64,000 bases of DNA. Source: Amia ocellicauda. Taxonomy: Eukaryota > Chordata > Actinopteri > Amiiformes > Amiidae. How positions within the stretch are numbered: position 1 is the stretch's first letter; each line of letters starts with the position of its first letter. The notes beneath the pieces were generated by a model. It saw only the letters and a list, made by a program, of their open reading frames with translations. It ran no database searches and had not been told where the DNA came from. The stretch lies in contig NW_027102662.1 of the NCBI RefSeq assembly GCF_036373705.1, forward strand, positions 372,001 through 436,000. Reading direction: 5' to 3'. Below, piece after piece: positions 8,844 through 17,645 of the stretch. The translations under genes were made by a program, and so were the position numbers.

Positions 8844-9179
8844 ATGTCTGTTCGGATTAAAAGAAATCTGCCACTTTTGCAAATGTTATTTGAGGGGAGC
8901 CCGCGCCATAGGAAAGCTGTGCTGGCAGGGGCCCCCTCGGATTTGATCGAGACCCTGTGTGAAATAGCTTTTAACATCTTACGCGGTAATATACCCCTAA
9001 CCCCTTCTCAACATTCTAAACTCAAAAAACAAAAAGCGGTTATCAAGATCATCGCTAATAAGAAGTATTCTATTAAAAGAAAAAGAAAGAAGATTAATCA
9101 AACCGGGGGTTTTATAGGACCGCTGTTGAGCATAGCCGTGCCTTTCCTAACCAGTCTTCTAGCTTCCAGAGTGGGTTAA
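8844..9179 (+). CDS. Small basic protein with hydrophobic C-terminal segment (conserved Polinton gene)
   Basis: 111 aa, six bases after the ATPase. It has an Arg/Lys-rich N terminus, the motif RGNIPLTPSQ at 47-56, a strongly basic run at about 61-83, then GGF and a hydrophobic segment (90-108). Proteins with this build sit beside the ATPase in many Polintons and adintoviruses. A role as virion core or membrane-active protein, like adenovirus small core proteins, is inferred only. Confidence 0.7.
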   Translation: MSVRIKRNLPLLQMLFEGSPRHRKAVLAGAPSDLIETLCEIAFNILRGNIPLTPSQHSKLKKQKAVIKIIANKKYSIKRKRKKINQTGGFIGPLLSIAVPFLTSLLASRVG

Positions 9180-9181
9180 TA

Positions 9182-9424
9182 ATGGAATATGCTCAGAAAA
9201 TGTTTTTGATCCCTCAGGAGCAGCTTGAGAAACTGAGAAAAAATGTTGTCGGGCCAGAGCCCATTAGACAAACGGCCGAAAACAACTTGGACTCTGAAAT
9301 GAAAGCTATACAGGCCAGGGCCGATTTAAATCAGTATTCCAAAGCCCAGTTGTATACCAACACGTTACAGCGCTACCTCCGTCTGGTTAGACAGGGTGAA
9401 AAAGATCAATACATTTTAACTTAA
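9182..9424 (+). CDS. Polinton PX/PY-type protein, N-terminal part
   Basis: 80 aa starting three bases after the previous stop. The N terminus (YAQKMFLIP) is the typical opening of a conserved Polinton protein. TAA at 9422-9424 separates it from the next ORF in the same frame. Units C and D have a sense codon there and read both parts as one protein, so the split is a point mutation shared by A and B. Confidence 0.75.
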   Translation: MEYAQKMFLIPQEQLEKLRKNVVGPEPIRQTAENNLDSEMKAIQARADLNQYSKAQLYTNTLQRYLRLVRQGEKDQYILT

Positions 9425-9427
9425 ACC

Positions 9428-9925
9428 ATGGCCTGTCAAGAAAATGGTTCTGGGGCTGATGCGGGGGGTACGGTTGATAAAGATGTTGCGGTGACCGAAC
9501 CTGTTGAGAGTTCAGAGGGAGATGTTGTAACGGATGTTTTGAGAAACATGCCGGCCAGAAGCAAAAGACATGCACAATATATCCTGCACAAAATGGTTCA
9601 GAAACCGCGGGTAACTGCTTGGAATGAACAGGGTGAATTTGTTTTTAAAGGACAACTGATCAAAGGTTCACACATGTTTGATTTGTTGAAGAGTGTCACT
9701 AGCACTAATAAGGTACCCGATAGTCGCCGACCTGTAGGCTGGAATGCTTACCTACAGGCGATGGCCTGTCTGAACATGCCCCAATCAACAGTTCCTAACC
9801 AGGAAACGCTACAAAAAATCCGTCTGTGTAGAGAGGTGGAGCCTGATCTGACTCCGATATCTCATTACTCTGACCGTGCTGAGCGACCATCCTCAGGATC
9901 TATCCATCGTTGGGAAGCTTATTAA
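9428..9925 (+). CDS. Polinton PX/PY-type protein, C-terminal part
   Basis: 165 aa, beginning at an ATG two codons after the TAA. It has the conserved pattern WNEQGEFVFKG, GSHMFDLL, then PVGW and LNMPQ, found in a widespread Polinton protein of unknown role (usually labelled PX or PY; I am not sure which letter applies). The N-terminal linker is acidic. The ATG has a good context (ACCATGG), so this half could still be made alone. It is the last + strand gene. Confidence 0.75.
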   Translation: MACQENGSGADAGGTVDKDVAVTEPVESSEGDVVTDVLRNMPARSKRHAQYILHKMVQKPRVTAWNEQGEFVFKGQLIKGSHMFDLLKSVTSTNKVPDSRRPVGWNAYLQAMACLNMPQSTVPNQETLQKIRLCREVEPDLTPISHYSDRAERPSSGSIHRWEAY

Positions 9926-10100
9926 TATCATGTTTTTATTTGTCTCCCCTGTAAATAATGACCCGATAAACAATTTTTTTTTTTTTTTTTTTTTCAAATG
10001 TTGTACATTTATTTATACCATAACCCCTGCTTTGTATAAGAATTGTGTTGAATAAAAACAAAACTAATGATTCAAAGGCTGTTTTCATTATTTTTTCACC
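9926..10100. promoter_or_regulatory. Convergent 3' region with T tract and poly(A) signals
   Basis: It separates the two convergent gene blocks. A pure T tract starts at about 9975. AATAAA lies on the + strand near 10051, and on the - strand (as TTTATT) near 9936. Both blocks probably end here. In unit C the T tract is interrupted by A (44463-44487). Confidence 0.6.
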
Positions 10101-10674
10101 TTAACACGCATGACATCTTTTAAAATCCTCACAAGAACACCCCATCTGTATACATGGCTGGCTAGGGTCGTAAGTCATTGTGTTATAAGGGGGGGTCCAC
10201 AGTGTCCTGACAAACTCTGCCACTTTTTTTATCATTTTGGCCTAAATCCTCACTGTACAAGGCCATAATATCGGGGTATGACCTTCCTTTAGATCTATGA
10301 TATAAGAAAAACACACAGTGTTGACCACAAGTGAAGGTCTGAAGACTTTGTACTTGACGACCGCTGTAAATGGTTTCTTGACAGTTGTTGAGCAGAAAGT
10401 TATTTATCTTCCGAGGGAAAGGTCTGAAATCCGGGGGGTTTGCATAGGAATCAAAAAATTCACCACGGTGGTCCTCCCTTAGATAAATAGCCAGCCAATG
10501 TTCTCCGGGCATATTTTTAGGGTGTGTGTTGATTATGTACATTGCAGGTAAATTCTTGATCTTAAATTTAGGCAGCTGATCGCAGGCGTAGACTCCTTGA
10601 AACAGTTTCCGTGAGCCGGCCAGGGCATTCATGATGTGGTTGAGCTCTCTGGTGTTCATTTTAATAATAATCAT
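10101..10674 (-). pseudogene. PRO: Adenain-like cysteine protease, 3' frameshift
   Basis: Adenovirus-type (C5) protease that would mature capsid proteins. Expected residues are visible: H59 in GEHW, E72/D75 in GEFFDSY, Q109 and the nucleophile C116 in CGQHC. Length in B and C is 190 aa. Here a run of seven T instead of six at about 10223-10229 shifts the frame after the catalytic residues, so the open frame ends at 10183 with a different tail (163 aa). The start overlaps the MCP stop by 14 bases. It may retain the active site, but the C-terminal Cys-rich tail is lost. Confidence 0.88.
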
Positions 10675-11968
10675 ACAGAACGTTTCTCCTCTGATTCACC
10701 TCAATAATGTTGTCAAACACAGCATACACGACCATATTTACAGTGCGTGGTAGAGGCTGCTTGAAACGCATCTCCAAACGCATATTGCCCGTCTTCATCA
10801 GTGAAAAATGTTGTCCACACTCTTCGTCAGGGGTCAGGTTGAAACCGTACAGGGTGTAACCGCTGCAGTATTCCCGGCGATCGATCAGCAGAGTTTGATC
10901 CTTGAGATGGCGACCCGTAGCCAGTACTAGACTGTCATATTCACGAACCGCATTGCCGTTTTCAAAGTCAGGTTGAAAAGGTCTGGATGGAACCTGCACA
11001 CCATCGACGTACAACGCTATAAATTCCGCGTTATAATGTTTAAAGTTAAAGGGGTTCTTGTTGTAAACCCCGGTAAATGCATCATTATCTTCGAGACCCA
11101 TAATAACCTGTTTTGGGAGCTGTCCTAGAAACAGATTTTCCTGGTTCATCACCCGTGTCCCTGCGGGGATACTGTGGACTTTCATATAGACTCTTTCGAT
11201 CGGGTACTTGGCGTTTGCCGTCATTAACGCCTGCGCGTGTCCTAGTTTAACCGCCGGGGAGACGGACACTTTTTTCACAAACAGCGAGGCCGATAATATG
11301 GTCAGTTTATATTTTTCAGTATCAGGGGTCATCAGACAAAAAGCACTTTTACTACGGATCATTTTAATTTTAATGTCTACCCCGTTGAGCATGAGTTTTT
11401 CTTGGAAAAATATGTCTGCATGGATATGCCCCATTAGCTCAAAGGTCCTCCCTTCTGTTGAAGAGGCCGTTCTTTTTTGCAAACCCTTATTGAGTCCCTC
11501 TGGATCCTTGTCGTCCATAGCTTCCGGGATGTCTTTGAAGAAAAGGCCGGGGCTGAACTGTTTGCTCAGGGTCTCCTCACTATAATTAAGGATACACTCC
11601 ATCATGGCTCTATAGGGGTAAGTATTGCTGCTTTGACTAATGAGCCGATCTCCCAGGGTCACATCCACCTGTGAAAACATGGTGGCCACCGGGTAATTGA
11701 TGACCCCAGCGTTGGTCGTCTTCTCGATTGCATCGCCATCCTCATCAGTCACTTTACAGTTCATTAAAATAAATGTGTTATTCAAATCAATATAATCCTC
11801 GCCATTGCCAGCCATAAAAAACTCCAGAGGGGCCGTGTCTGAAATTGCAGAAAGAGGGGGAATCTCTACATATATGATCTTATCTATACTCGTTTGAGTG
11901 TATGGAACTGTAAACAGATCCAGTTCTGATTTGACGCATTCTTCCGATAGACTGTGGACAAAAGACAT
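10661..11968 (-). CDS. MCP: Major capsid protein, hexon-like double jelly-roll
   Basis: 435 aa, intact. Characteristic stretches of Polinton/adintovirus major capsid proteins are present: ENLFLGQLPK, NKNPFNFKHYN, ALYVDG, FNLTPDEEC and VVYAVFDN near the C terminus. It would form the trimeric capsomers of an icosahedral shell. The ATG comes three bases after the upstream pX-like stop, and the stop overlaps the protease start, so the late genes are tightly packed. Confidence 0.9.
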   Translation of the reverse strand: MSFVHSLSEECVKSELDLFTVPYTQTSIDKIIYVEIPPLSAISDTAPLEFFMAGNGEDYIDLNNTFILMNCKVTDEDGDAIEKTTNAGVINYPVATMFSQVDVTLGDRLISQSSNTYPYRAMMECILNYSEETLSKQFSPGLFFKDIPEAMDDKDPEGLNKGLQKRTASSTEGRTFELMGHIHADIFFQEKLMLNGVDIKIKMIRSKSAFCLMTPDTEKYKLTILSASLFVKKVSVSPAVKLGHAQALMTANAKYPIERVYMKVHSIPAGTRVMNQENLFLGQLPKQVIMGLEDNDAFTGVYNKNPFNFKHYNAEFIALYVDGVQVPSRPFQPDFENGNAVREYDSLVLATGRHLKDQTLLIDRREYCSGYTLYGFNLTPDEECGQHFSLMKTGNMRLEMRFKQPLPRTVNMVVYAVFDNIIEVNQRRNVLYDYY

Positions 11969-11970
11969 GT

Positions 11971-12458
11971 TTAAAAGATGTATCCTGAGGCTCTATTTTT
12001 CTTTCTTTTAGACTTTCTTTTTGCAGGTTTTTTCTTGTGCTGCTTCCTTCTCCGAGTGTTTCCACGATATGTTGGAGAATGAGAGATTCTTCGTTTTTTG
12101 TTAGCCACGGATCTTCGTCGCCCTGGTGGACACATGCTGTTTCTTCTTTTACCCCCCCTCCTCGCCATTACCATGAGACCCGAACCCTCCTGATGCTCAT
12201 GGCTAGCTGCCCGGTTCATAACATTGGTGAACACGTCACTAACAATATTTTTAGCCGCTGATTTCAAGTGGGGTCTGGCTATAGCAAAGCCTCTCTTAAG
12301 CAGGGGTACGGCCATTCTAAAGAGACCACGAAAGAGTCCTCCTAGACCGGCGCCATACATTGTGGGGGCTCCTACAAAACCGGGCAAGCCGTTCCATCTT
12401 GCATCTTGTAATAATCCACATAGGCGCTAGGATCTACATAACCCCTCGAGGTAGCCAT
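11971..12458 (-). pseudogene. Basic pX/mu-like virion core protein, 5' frameshift
   Basis: A Gly/Leu-Phe segment (GLGGLFRGLFR) is followed by a long Lys/Arg-rich tail, as in adenovirus-type minor core proteins and in Polinton genes next to the MCP. In unit B it is one open frame. Here, as in C and D, one base is missing near 12392, which separates the first ~25 codons from the rest. The remaining open frame (138 aa) starts at 12387. DNA binding is inferred from composition. Confidence 0.7.
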
Positions 12459-12459
12459 T

Positions 12460-13188
12460 TTAATAATGTACACACTGTTTCAGGGGTCGAAAATGTAGTT
12501 TGACATTAACTTTACCGAAGCGGAAGGGTACGTTGATATTCTGATCCGATTTTACTTCGATCGTGATGTTGTCAAATTGGGTCTTTGAGACTGGTATGTA
12601 GTGTGGTTTGTCATAAGTAATTGTGACCATGTCATTGCTTTTACCTTTAATAAGTACATTTCTCAAAAGGGGGACATAACTATCCCCGACCCTCTGGTGG
12701 GTTATGATATCCGTATACACATAAAGAGTGTAAAAGCCGCCCCACCACTTCTGAGAACCTGCTCTCTGTGTCAGAATAGAACCCAAATATACGCCCCAGT
12801 TGGCCGCTGGTTTGAATGCTAATACCTGGTTTTGACACCTTGTACACTCTGTTTTTAATAGGGTTGTAATATAGCTTGATGTTGGGGGTGCCTTCTGAGA
12901 ACTGTTTATGCATCTCATCTAATATTTTATCCACATTGTCATAATAACCTCCTTGTATCGTGAATATCCATTGATTTTAACATCATCAAAAATGGCGAAG
13001 GTGGCATCCTTATCTTGTAAAACAGCCCAAGTGTAAGGATACTGTATTTCCGCCAACCCCACTTCCCACGACCCCCTTAGATCTATAGATTTTCCAAATT
13101 GTACCGTGTAACTGGATATTTCATTTTTAGGGTATATATCGAGAGAGGCGTTACTGGGTAGAGTCATGTAGAAGCCTCCTGATTCCAT
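12460..13188 (-). pseudogene. mCP: Penton-like minor capsid protein, two frameshifts
   Basis: The N terminus has the Polinton minor-capsid signature LPSNAS, then SSYTVQF, IDLRGSWEVGLAEIQYP, a single jelly-roll protein that sits at the capsid vertices. I chose the MESGG start at 13188 because the frame upstream overlaps the integrase end. A frameshift in GGGGCGG near 12735, also in B, C and D, separates the last ~90 residues. Unit A additionally lacks 4 bp near 12976. The C-terminal part is open at 12460-12918. Confidence 0.82.
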
Positions 13189-13234
13189 CTTGAGTACCGA
13201 AAGTAATGCCCCCAACACACCCACGGGCATGTTG

Positions 13235-14211
13235 TTATAAGGATTGAATATCGCAAACCTGTTGTTCCGGGACCCAACTATTGAACTTTTCAGGCCATCC
13301 AAGCCATTTCACCAACACGTATTTTTTCCGGTTCTGGGTTTTTTCAGCTAATATCTTTTCAACTCTGTATACACTGTCTTTACCCACAATCATTTTTTGT
13401 AACTCGGCTAACCTTTGGCAAAAGAACTCCTTAGCTTTGAAACGCGAACCACATCACCGATGTTGAACTTATAAGTAGTTTTTCCCTTCTTAATAAATGG
13501 TCCGTATAATTCTTTATAGACCTTAAAAGAATTACTTTGATCAACATCTATAGGCTTCATTTTAATACTGGTGTGATACCCTTGGTTGTAAGCATCGATA
13601 AAATCCTGAACTTTATCAAAATACTTGAACGTGTTGACCGCTGTAAAATATCTCCAGATTTTGGTCTTCATGGTGCGGTTAAACCTCTCCACTACCAATG
13701 CCTTAAGCTCATTACCGGTGGTGAAATGATGTATTTTGTGTCTCTTCAGTAGATTCTGAAATTCTCTGTTGAGAAACTCTTTTCCTTTATCAGTCTGCAG
13801 TTTTTTAGGACATCGACCCTGGGACAATATATCCTCAAAGGCCCTTGTCACCGCCCGACCTGTTTTTTTATGTAGAATGCGAGCCCAGGCATATTTTGAT
13901 AACACATCGATACACATCAACATCAATTTGTGACCATTGTTATGTTTTGATAAATTTGACATATCGACTAGATCCATTTGCCATTGTGAGTCTATGTCAG
14001 TTGCATATACGCGGTTTCTTTTAAAGTTAATCCTGAGAGGTTTATGTAAGGTATAGGCGTCTTGTTCCCGTAACCATTCTGAAACAACCACATCATTAAC
14101 CTTCACTCCGGCCTCAGCGAGTCCTCTTTGAAAACCCTTCTTACCCGCCAAACCCCCAATCTTGGCTGGGTTGTAGTATAGTTCCTGCATTTGGGGAGCT
14201 TGCCGAGTCAT
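13235..14211 (-). pseudogene. INT: Retrovirus-like integrase, catalytic core intact, chromodomain region deleted
   Basis: The open 267-aa frame (13408-14211) has a complete DDE triad: D80, D141 (TDKGKEF) and E175 (VERFNRT). It would insert the element and create the 6-bp duplication. About 115 bp present in B are missing near 13410, between the core and the chromodomain (KWLGW...WVPEQ, reading in another frame to 13235). This is the only copy in the window with an unbroken catalytic core. Confidence 0.9.
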
Positions 14212-14267
14212 TCTGTCAAATAACCAAACAGACCCACACTATGCGCAAAGTTTTTATACAAGGTTTT

Positions 14268-14776
14268 TTATTCAACTTCAGGAGAGCAGATACCCCTTTT
14301 TAGACATTTGAGAAAAGTATAACATACACAACAATTTTTTCTACGGTCCAGACAAAAAGAAATCAGATGATTGGTTACTTGATCTATATCAACAAATATA
14401 CCTGTTTCTTTATCTTGTAGGCACACACCTCAGTTACATATGTAAATAAAACAACAATATGACCTATTTTAAAAGTAAACAGAGGTGTATTAAACATGCT
14501 CAGCAAAAGGTCCTACAGATGTTGATGAAATGGCCTAATATCATTCTTGGCCCCCTTGAGCGCTTCATCCCAGTGTTCGTACCCCCCGGTCTTTGTTACA
14601 GCAGCCATTCACTTTTCCAGGTTTGAAAGTTGATCCTCATCGATGGTTAAATCTGTAGAGAAAAGGCTCGCGTTGGCTACTTTTCGGTCAAGCACATGGT
14701 GTAATAGCGCTCTCAGGTTAGCTGCAGAGTGTTGATGACAGAACCAGTTGCAGAAGCAGTCCAGAACATTCCCCAT
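14268..14776 (-). pseudogene. Broken Bcl-2-like gene (putative)
   Basis: Three pieces lie in order on the - strand. Piece 1 is a 55-codon ORF starting with the ATG at 14776 and stopping at TGA 14609-14611. The same frame reopens as piece 2, which in B and C reads 74 aa and has a BH1-like stretch KIGHIVVLFTY near residues 47-57. In A a TAG at 14513-14515 cuts it. Piece 3 continues in another frame to a stop at 14268, next to AATAAA. Bcl-2 homologues block apoptosis in several DNA viruses, but the match here is short and by eye. Confidence 0.45.
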
Positions 14777-14788
14777 GTTCAAAGTCCC

Positions 14789-15637
14789 TTAGTTCAGGTC
14801 AGAGTCTGAATCAGTGGCGTAGATGTCGAATTCCTCGTCGCTGCCCCCAGCTTTAACTTCTTTACGGAAGAAATAAGCTTTTAGCTTGCCAGCGGTTTTT
14901 CTACTCGGCTCATCCAGGTCATTGACCAGCTGCCCAAGTTTCTCTATTATAAACGGCTCCTTTTTCAGCTCCAGCAAAATCTCATCTATGATTTTCTGGA
15001 CTTGTCCCGCAGTGACATGTATGTGGGAGTAAGACAGCGCCTTGATTAGTGCCGGTTTCAGCCACGGTTTGTTCAGTCTTCTGTAAAACACGTTGAAATA
15101 GAACAGGAAATAGTAACGGTCTGGTTCAAACAAACAACTGTGTCTCAACTGACTGGGGTGATTCACTTCACACCCCCGACAGACTTCTTTCAGAGCTCGG
15201 TCGATGAGAGCACTCAGAATATACACCAGGGTGCTTTTAACCACTCTGCTTACTTGGTCACATACCCCGGGCATAAATCCTGCGTCTTCATCACGCCCCT
15301 GGGACAGTCCGATGCTCATTGGGTCGCCTGGTGGTTTGTGGGGTGTTTCTACATCCATTGGACTGACCCCCTCCTGAGACGCACAGACGGTAGACAGTTC
15401 GGCAAAATCGAGGCCCTCCATGAGCTCCAGAGGCTGGGGATCCCCGAGACTCATTTGGACATCCATCGCACCGCATGTTGTTTCGTCCTGAGGGACCGGG
15501 GTCTGAGGTCTTGGAGGGTAACCGCAGTCAGAGGGTTCCAGAGTGTATACAAAATCTGGGGAATAGAACCAGGGGTGATCCCGGGTTTGAAGAGGCCTGT
15601 AGAGCCTGTCGACGTCCGCAGCTTTCGGGTAAGACAT
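14789..15637 (-). CDS. Unknown protein with Cys/His cluster
   Basis: 282 aa, intact in A, B and C. It has a Pro/acidic N-terminal third, then C153-x2-C156-x3-H160-x5-H166-x-C168, a likely zinc site containing HPSQ, an aromatic stretch (YYFLFYF) and a lysine-rich region. It ends in a strongly acidic tail (DSDSDLN). I have a general memory of HPSQ-type Cys/His motifs in hypothetical proteins of fish and amphibian Polintons, but cannot assign a function. A TGACGTAG site lies upstream. Confidence 0.6.
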   Translation of the reverse strand: MSYPKAADVDRLYRPLQTRDHPWFYSPDFVYTLEPSDCGYPPRPQTPVPQDETTCGAMDVQMSLGDPQPLELMEGLDFAELSTVCASQEGVSPMDVETPHKPPGDPMSIGLSQGRDEDAGFMPGVCDQVSRVVKSTLVYILSALIDRALKEVCRGCEVNHPSQLRHSCLFEPDRYYFLFYFNVFYRRLNKPWLKPALIKALSYSHIHVTAGQVQKIIDEILLELKKEPFIIEKLGQLVNDLDEPSRKTAGKLKAYFFRKEVKAGGSDEEFDIYATDSDSDLN

Positions 15638-15715
15638 TCTCTTTAATTTTAAACCATGAATGAATTGTTGCGCCTTTTATCCTATCTCTTCACTACGTCA
15701 CGACACACCGCCCTC
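15638..15715 (-). promoter_or_regulatory. Promoter region of the 282-aa gene with an ATF/CREB-type site
   Basis: CTACGTCAC at about 15692-15701 (TGACGTAG on the - strand) is the same motif that occurs three times in each terminal inverted repeat. TTTTATC lies nearby. It is conserved in B and C. Confidence 0.45.
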
Positions 15716-16540
15716 TTAGAAGAGAGTAGCCCCTGAGCCGTCAGACCCCCCTCCAAAACCCCACACGTCGTCGGTTTTATCATCGTCGTCGTCATTCAAG
15801 GGGGATATATAATCCATAATCCAGCATATTCTCCTTCTAACCAAATCCAGTTGCGAACATTTGGTCAAGATGTCAAAACCATCATTTATACAGTTTATGA
15901 CCTCTTTCAAGAACGGCCAGTCCACGGCGTCAAACATAATTTCTGTAACCTGTTTTTCTGGATCCTCCACACCCCCTTCAATAGGGTTTGTAATCAGGGT
16001 ACTGCTAAACAAAACCTTACGATCTGTAGTTTGAGATAGACTCTTCACCACTCTACCGTAGTTCTGCAAGCTTTCCCATTCACACCTTTCAAAACCCTGA
16101 GTCGGAGACTCCATTTCGCATTCTCTTGGACCCTCTTGCAAGCCTTCTAGAGTCTTATCCACAAGCCCCAGATCTCTCCAGGCCATCACCTTCAACCAGT
16201 CCTCATAAGAGTATTCAATTACCGTCTCAAAAGGTTCCAACGTACCCTCCTTCTCTCCCAAAGCAAAAAGCTCCACTCCAACACAGCTGGGATCCCTTTT
16301 AAAGCGCAGGGCGACCTGCCTTTGAAAGAGTTTCCAAAGTGTCCTGATGTGCCCTTTAGCAATGCCAAACAGGTCTGTGAAAATGGCATCCTTTCGCGGC
16401 ACTTCAGACGCCATCTCACAGTCTAGCCGACCTGAAATGCGTGAGCCCGTTTTACGAGCAGGCTTCAACGGTAACCGTTTGAAGCAAGACGTTGCGGTGT
16501 CAGTTTCCGTAGTGTAGCGGTTATCACGTTCGCCTAACAC
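15716..16540 (-). CDS. Unknown right-end gene, 5' end replaced by host repeat (chimera)
   Basis: A 274-aa open frame. Only 15716-16306 belongs to the element. Its first ~78 codons read through host repeat DNA and even part of a tRNA-Val gene, so they are artefactual. The native start is seen in B (33187). A keeps a C-terminal half (with a poly-Asp run and GGGSDGSG) that is deleted in B and C. No family recognised; it has an acidic profile with EYSYEDWLKVMAWRDLG as its most distinctive stretch. Confidence 0.5.
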   Translation of the reverse strand: MLGERDNRYTTETDTATSCFKRLPLKPARKTGSRISGRLDCEMASEVPRKDAIFTDLFGIAKGHIRTLWKLFQRQVALRFKRDPSCVGVELFALGEKEGTLEPFETVIEYSYEDWLKVMAWRDLGLVDKTLEGLQEGPRECEMESPTQGFERCEWESLQNYGRVVKSLSQTTDRKVLFSSTLITNPIEGGVEDPEKQVTEIMFDAVDWPFLKEVINCINDGFDILTKCSQLDLVRRRICWIMDYISPLNDDDDDKTDDVWGFGGGSDGSGATLF

Positions 16541-16575
16541 GCGAAAGGTCCCCGGTTCGAAACCGGGCGGAAACA
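16503..16575 (+). tRNA. tRNA-Val-AAC: tRNA-Val (anticodon AAC)
   Basis: A perfect-looking cloverleaf: acceptor GTTTCCG/CGGAAAC, anticodon loop CTAACAC, T arm CCCGG-TTCGAAA-CCGGG, discriminator A. It agrees with the vertebrate tRNA-Val-AAC consensus at every position I can check. Confidence 0.93.
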
Positions 16576-17156
16576 GCCTGCTGTGGGCCGGTCCGTTTCA
16601 TCCTGTTTGCCCTCGTGGTTCCCCGGAGGTGGTGGGTAGCTTTTCTTCATTGGAGTGCCCGAAATCGGTGCTCTCAGAGCGTCCGTCCGTCGACAGGTTG
16701 AAATTGTAAACGCTGGTGTAGCCACTTTTAATTAAAATCTGATGATGATGATGATGATGATGTTGTTGTTGTTGTTGTTCCTGTTGTTGTTCTTGTTGTC
16801 ATCGTGGTCGCCGTCATTATTATTGTTAAAGTAAAGCAGTAGTTAGATTTGTTGCTACCGTAAGGTGCAGAAGGCACAATAGCTCTGTGATTGTCTGATG
16901 GTGGCACAAGACGAGCAGCAGCTGTTTGAACAAGCCATTGAGCATCACCTTGTTGGGGTAAGTGTAAGTCTTGTCATTGCTCAGGGCGTTCTTCCTTTGA
17001 AAGAGTTTCCAAAGTGTCCTGATGTGCCCTTGAGCAATGCAATATAGGTCAGTGAAAATAGAAACCTTTATCTCACAGGCTGGCCCACGGGAAACGCCTG
17101 TGTGCGTTTTACCAGCCGGCTTCGATAGGAGTTATTCGAAATACCAGGACGGGTCG

Positions 17157-17229
17157 GTTTCCGTAGTGTAGTGGCTATCACGTTCGCCTCACACGCGACA
17201 GGTCCCCGGTTCGAAACCGGGTGGAAACA
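17157..17229 (+). tRNA. tRNA-Val-CAC: tRNA-Val (anticodon CAC)
   Basis: Complete cloverleaf. A G7.T66 wobble closes the acceptor stem (TGGAAAC), and there is one A-to-C change after the anticodon stem. The T arm is perfect. Confidence 0.85.
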
Positions 17230-17455
17230 ACCCGCGGTGCACGTGTGCCAGTGCCGTGTTACCCGTCCCCCATCTCTCTGCCCCAAGGGTGGCTGTCGTT
17301 TTCTCTTCCTCGGAGTGTCAAGAAATCCTGACCTTGAGAACAAACGATCACAGAAGGGTAGCTTTGCGAGGCGCTGGAACTGACAGTTTTAAAATCGATA
17401 CATGTTGTTGCTGTTACAATACGACCGTAGCAGGATCGGCGACATTGCTGTTACT

Positions 17456-17461
17456 CTTATG
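17456..17461. repeat. Target-site duplication CTTATG, left of unit B
   Basis: It directly precedes AGTAGATAG and is matched by CTTATG at 33491-33496 on the right of the same unit. Confidence 0.9.
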
Positions 17462-17645
17462 AGTAGATAGTAGGGTTTTATGGGCGCGGCCTATTTTGTT
17501 ATGACGTATGCCCTAAGCTTATTAATATTCCTACGTCATAATTGGGGGGCGTGATTTTAGGTAGAGTTATTTCCTTAATTATTCCTACGTCATATCCGTC
17601 AGAAAGTGTACACCCATAAAACCCTGAACAACAAGGCCGCCCATA
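17462..17645. repeat. Left terminal inverted repeat, unit B
   Basis: Inverse of 33306-33490 over about 184 bp, with only a few differences near the tip (TTTATGGGCG versus TTTTTGTGCG). Contains three TGACGTA-type motifs and GGGGGGCGTG. Confidence 0.93.

Larger units (their letters stand above)
595..16306. mobile_element. Endogenous adintovirus/Polinton, unit A (right end truncated)
   Basis: The left terminus is intact and carries the inverted repeat. The whole gene set of the family is present: integrase, polymerase B, ATPase, adenain-like protease, hexon-like and penton-like proteins. The right end stops inside the last gene at about 16306. There, AAAGCG of the element joins host repeat CAGGGCG, with AGCG shared by both sides, so the right inverted repeat is missing. 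Private damage includes the protease frameshift, a ~115-bp integrase deletion and a 4-bp minor-capsid deletion. Confidence 0.92.
16307..17455. repeat. Host tRNA-Val repeats between units A and B
   Basis: No protein gene. Two repeat subunits are present: one with tRNA-Val(AAC) ending in a GAT/GTT microsatellite (16738-16800), and one with tRNA-Val(CAC) ending at the CTTATG target site. Short ORFs on both strands follow the repeat pattern and recur with it. Confidence 0.8.

Noticed and set aside
11208-11585. 125-aa + strand ORF opposite the major capsid gene
   Set aside because: It is the antisense shadow of a well supported capsid protein and is conserved only because the capsid sequence is.
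15140-15646. 168-aa + strand ORF opposite the 282-aa gene
   Set aside because: Open in all units, but the - strand frame has the Cys/His cluster, an acidic tail and fits the operon-like order. The + frame looks like a shadow, though I cannot fully exclude it.
16534-16725. Minus-strand ORFs starting MATPAFTIST over the tRNA units
   Set aside because: They read antisense through tRNA-Val genes and their downstream repeat, recurring only because the repeat does.
16738-16800. CRISPR-like or regulatory array in the GAT/GTT runs
   Set aside because: These are trinucleotide microsatellites of varying length without spacers.
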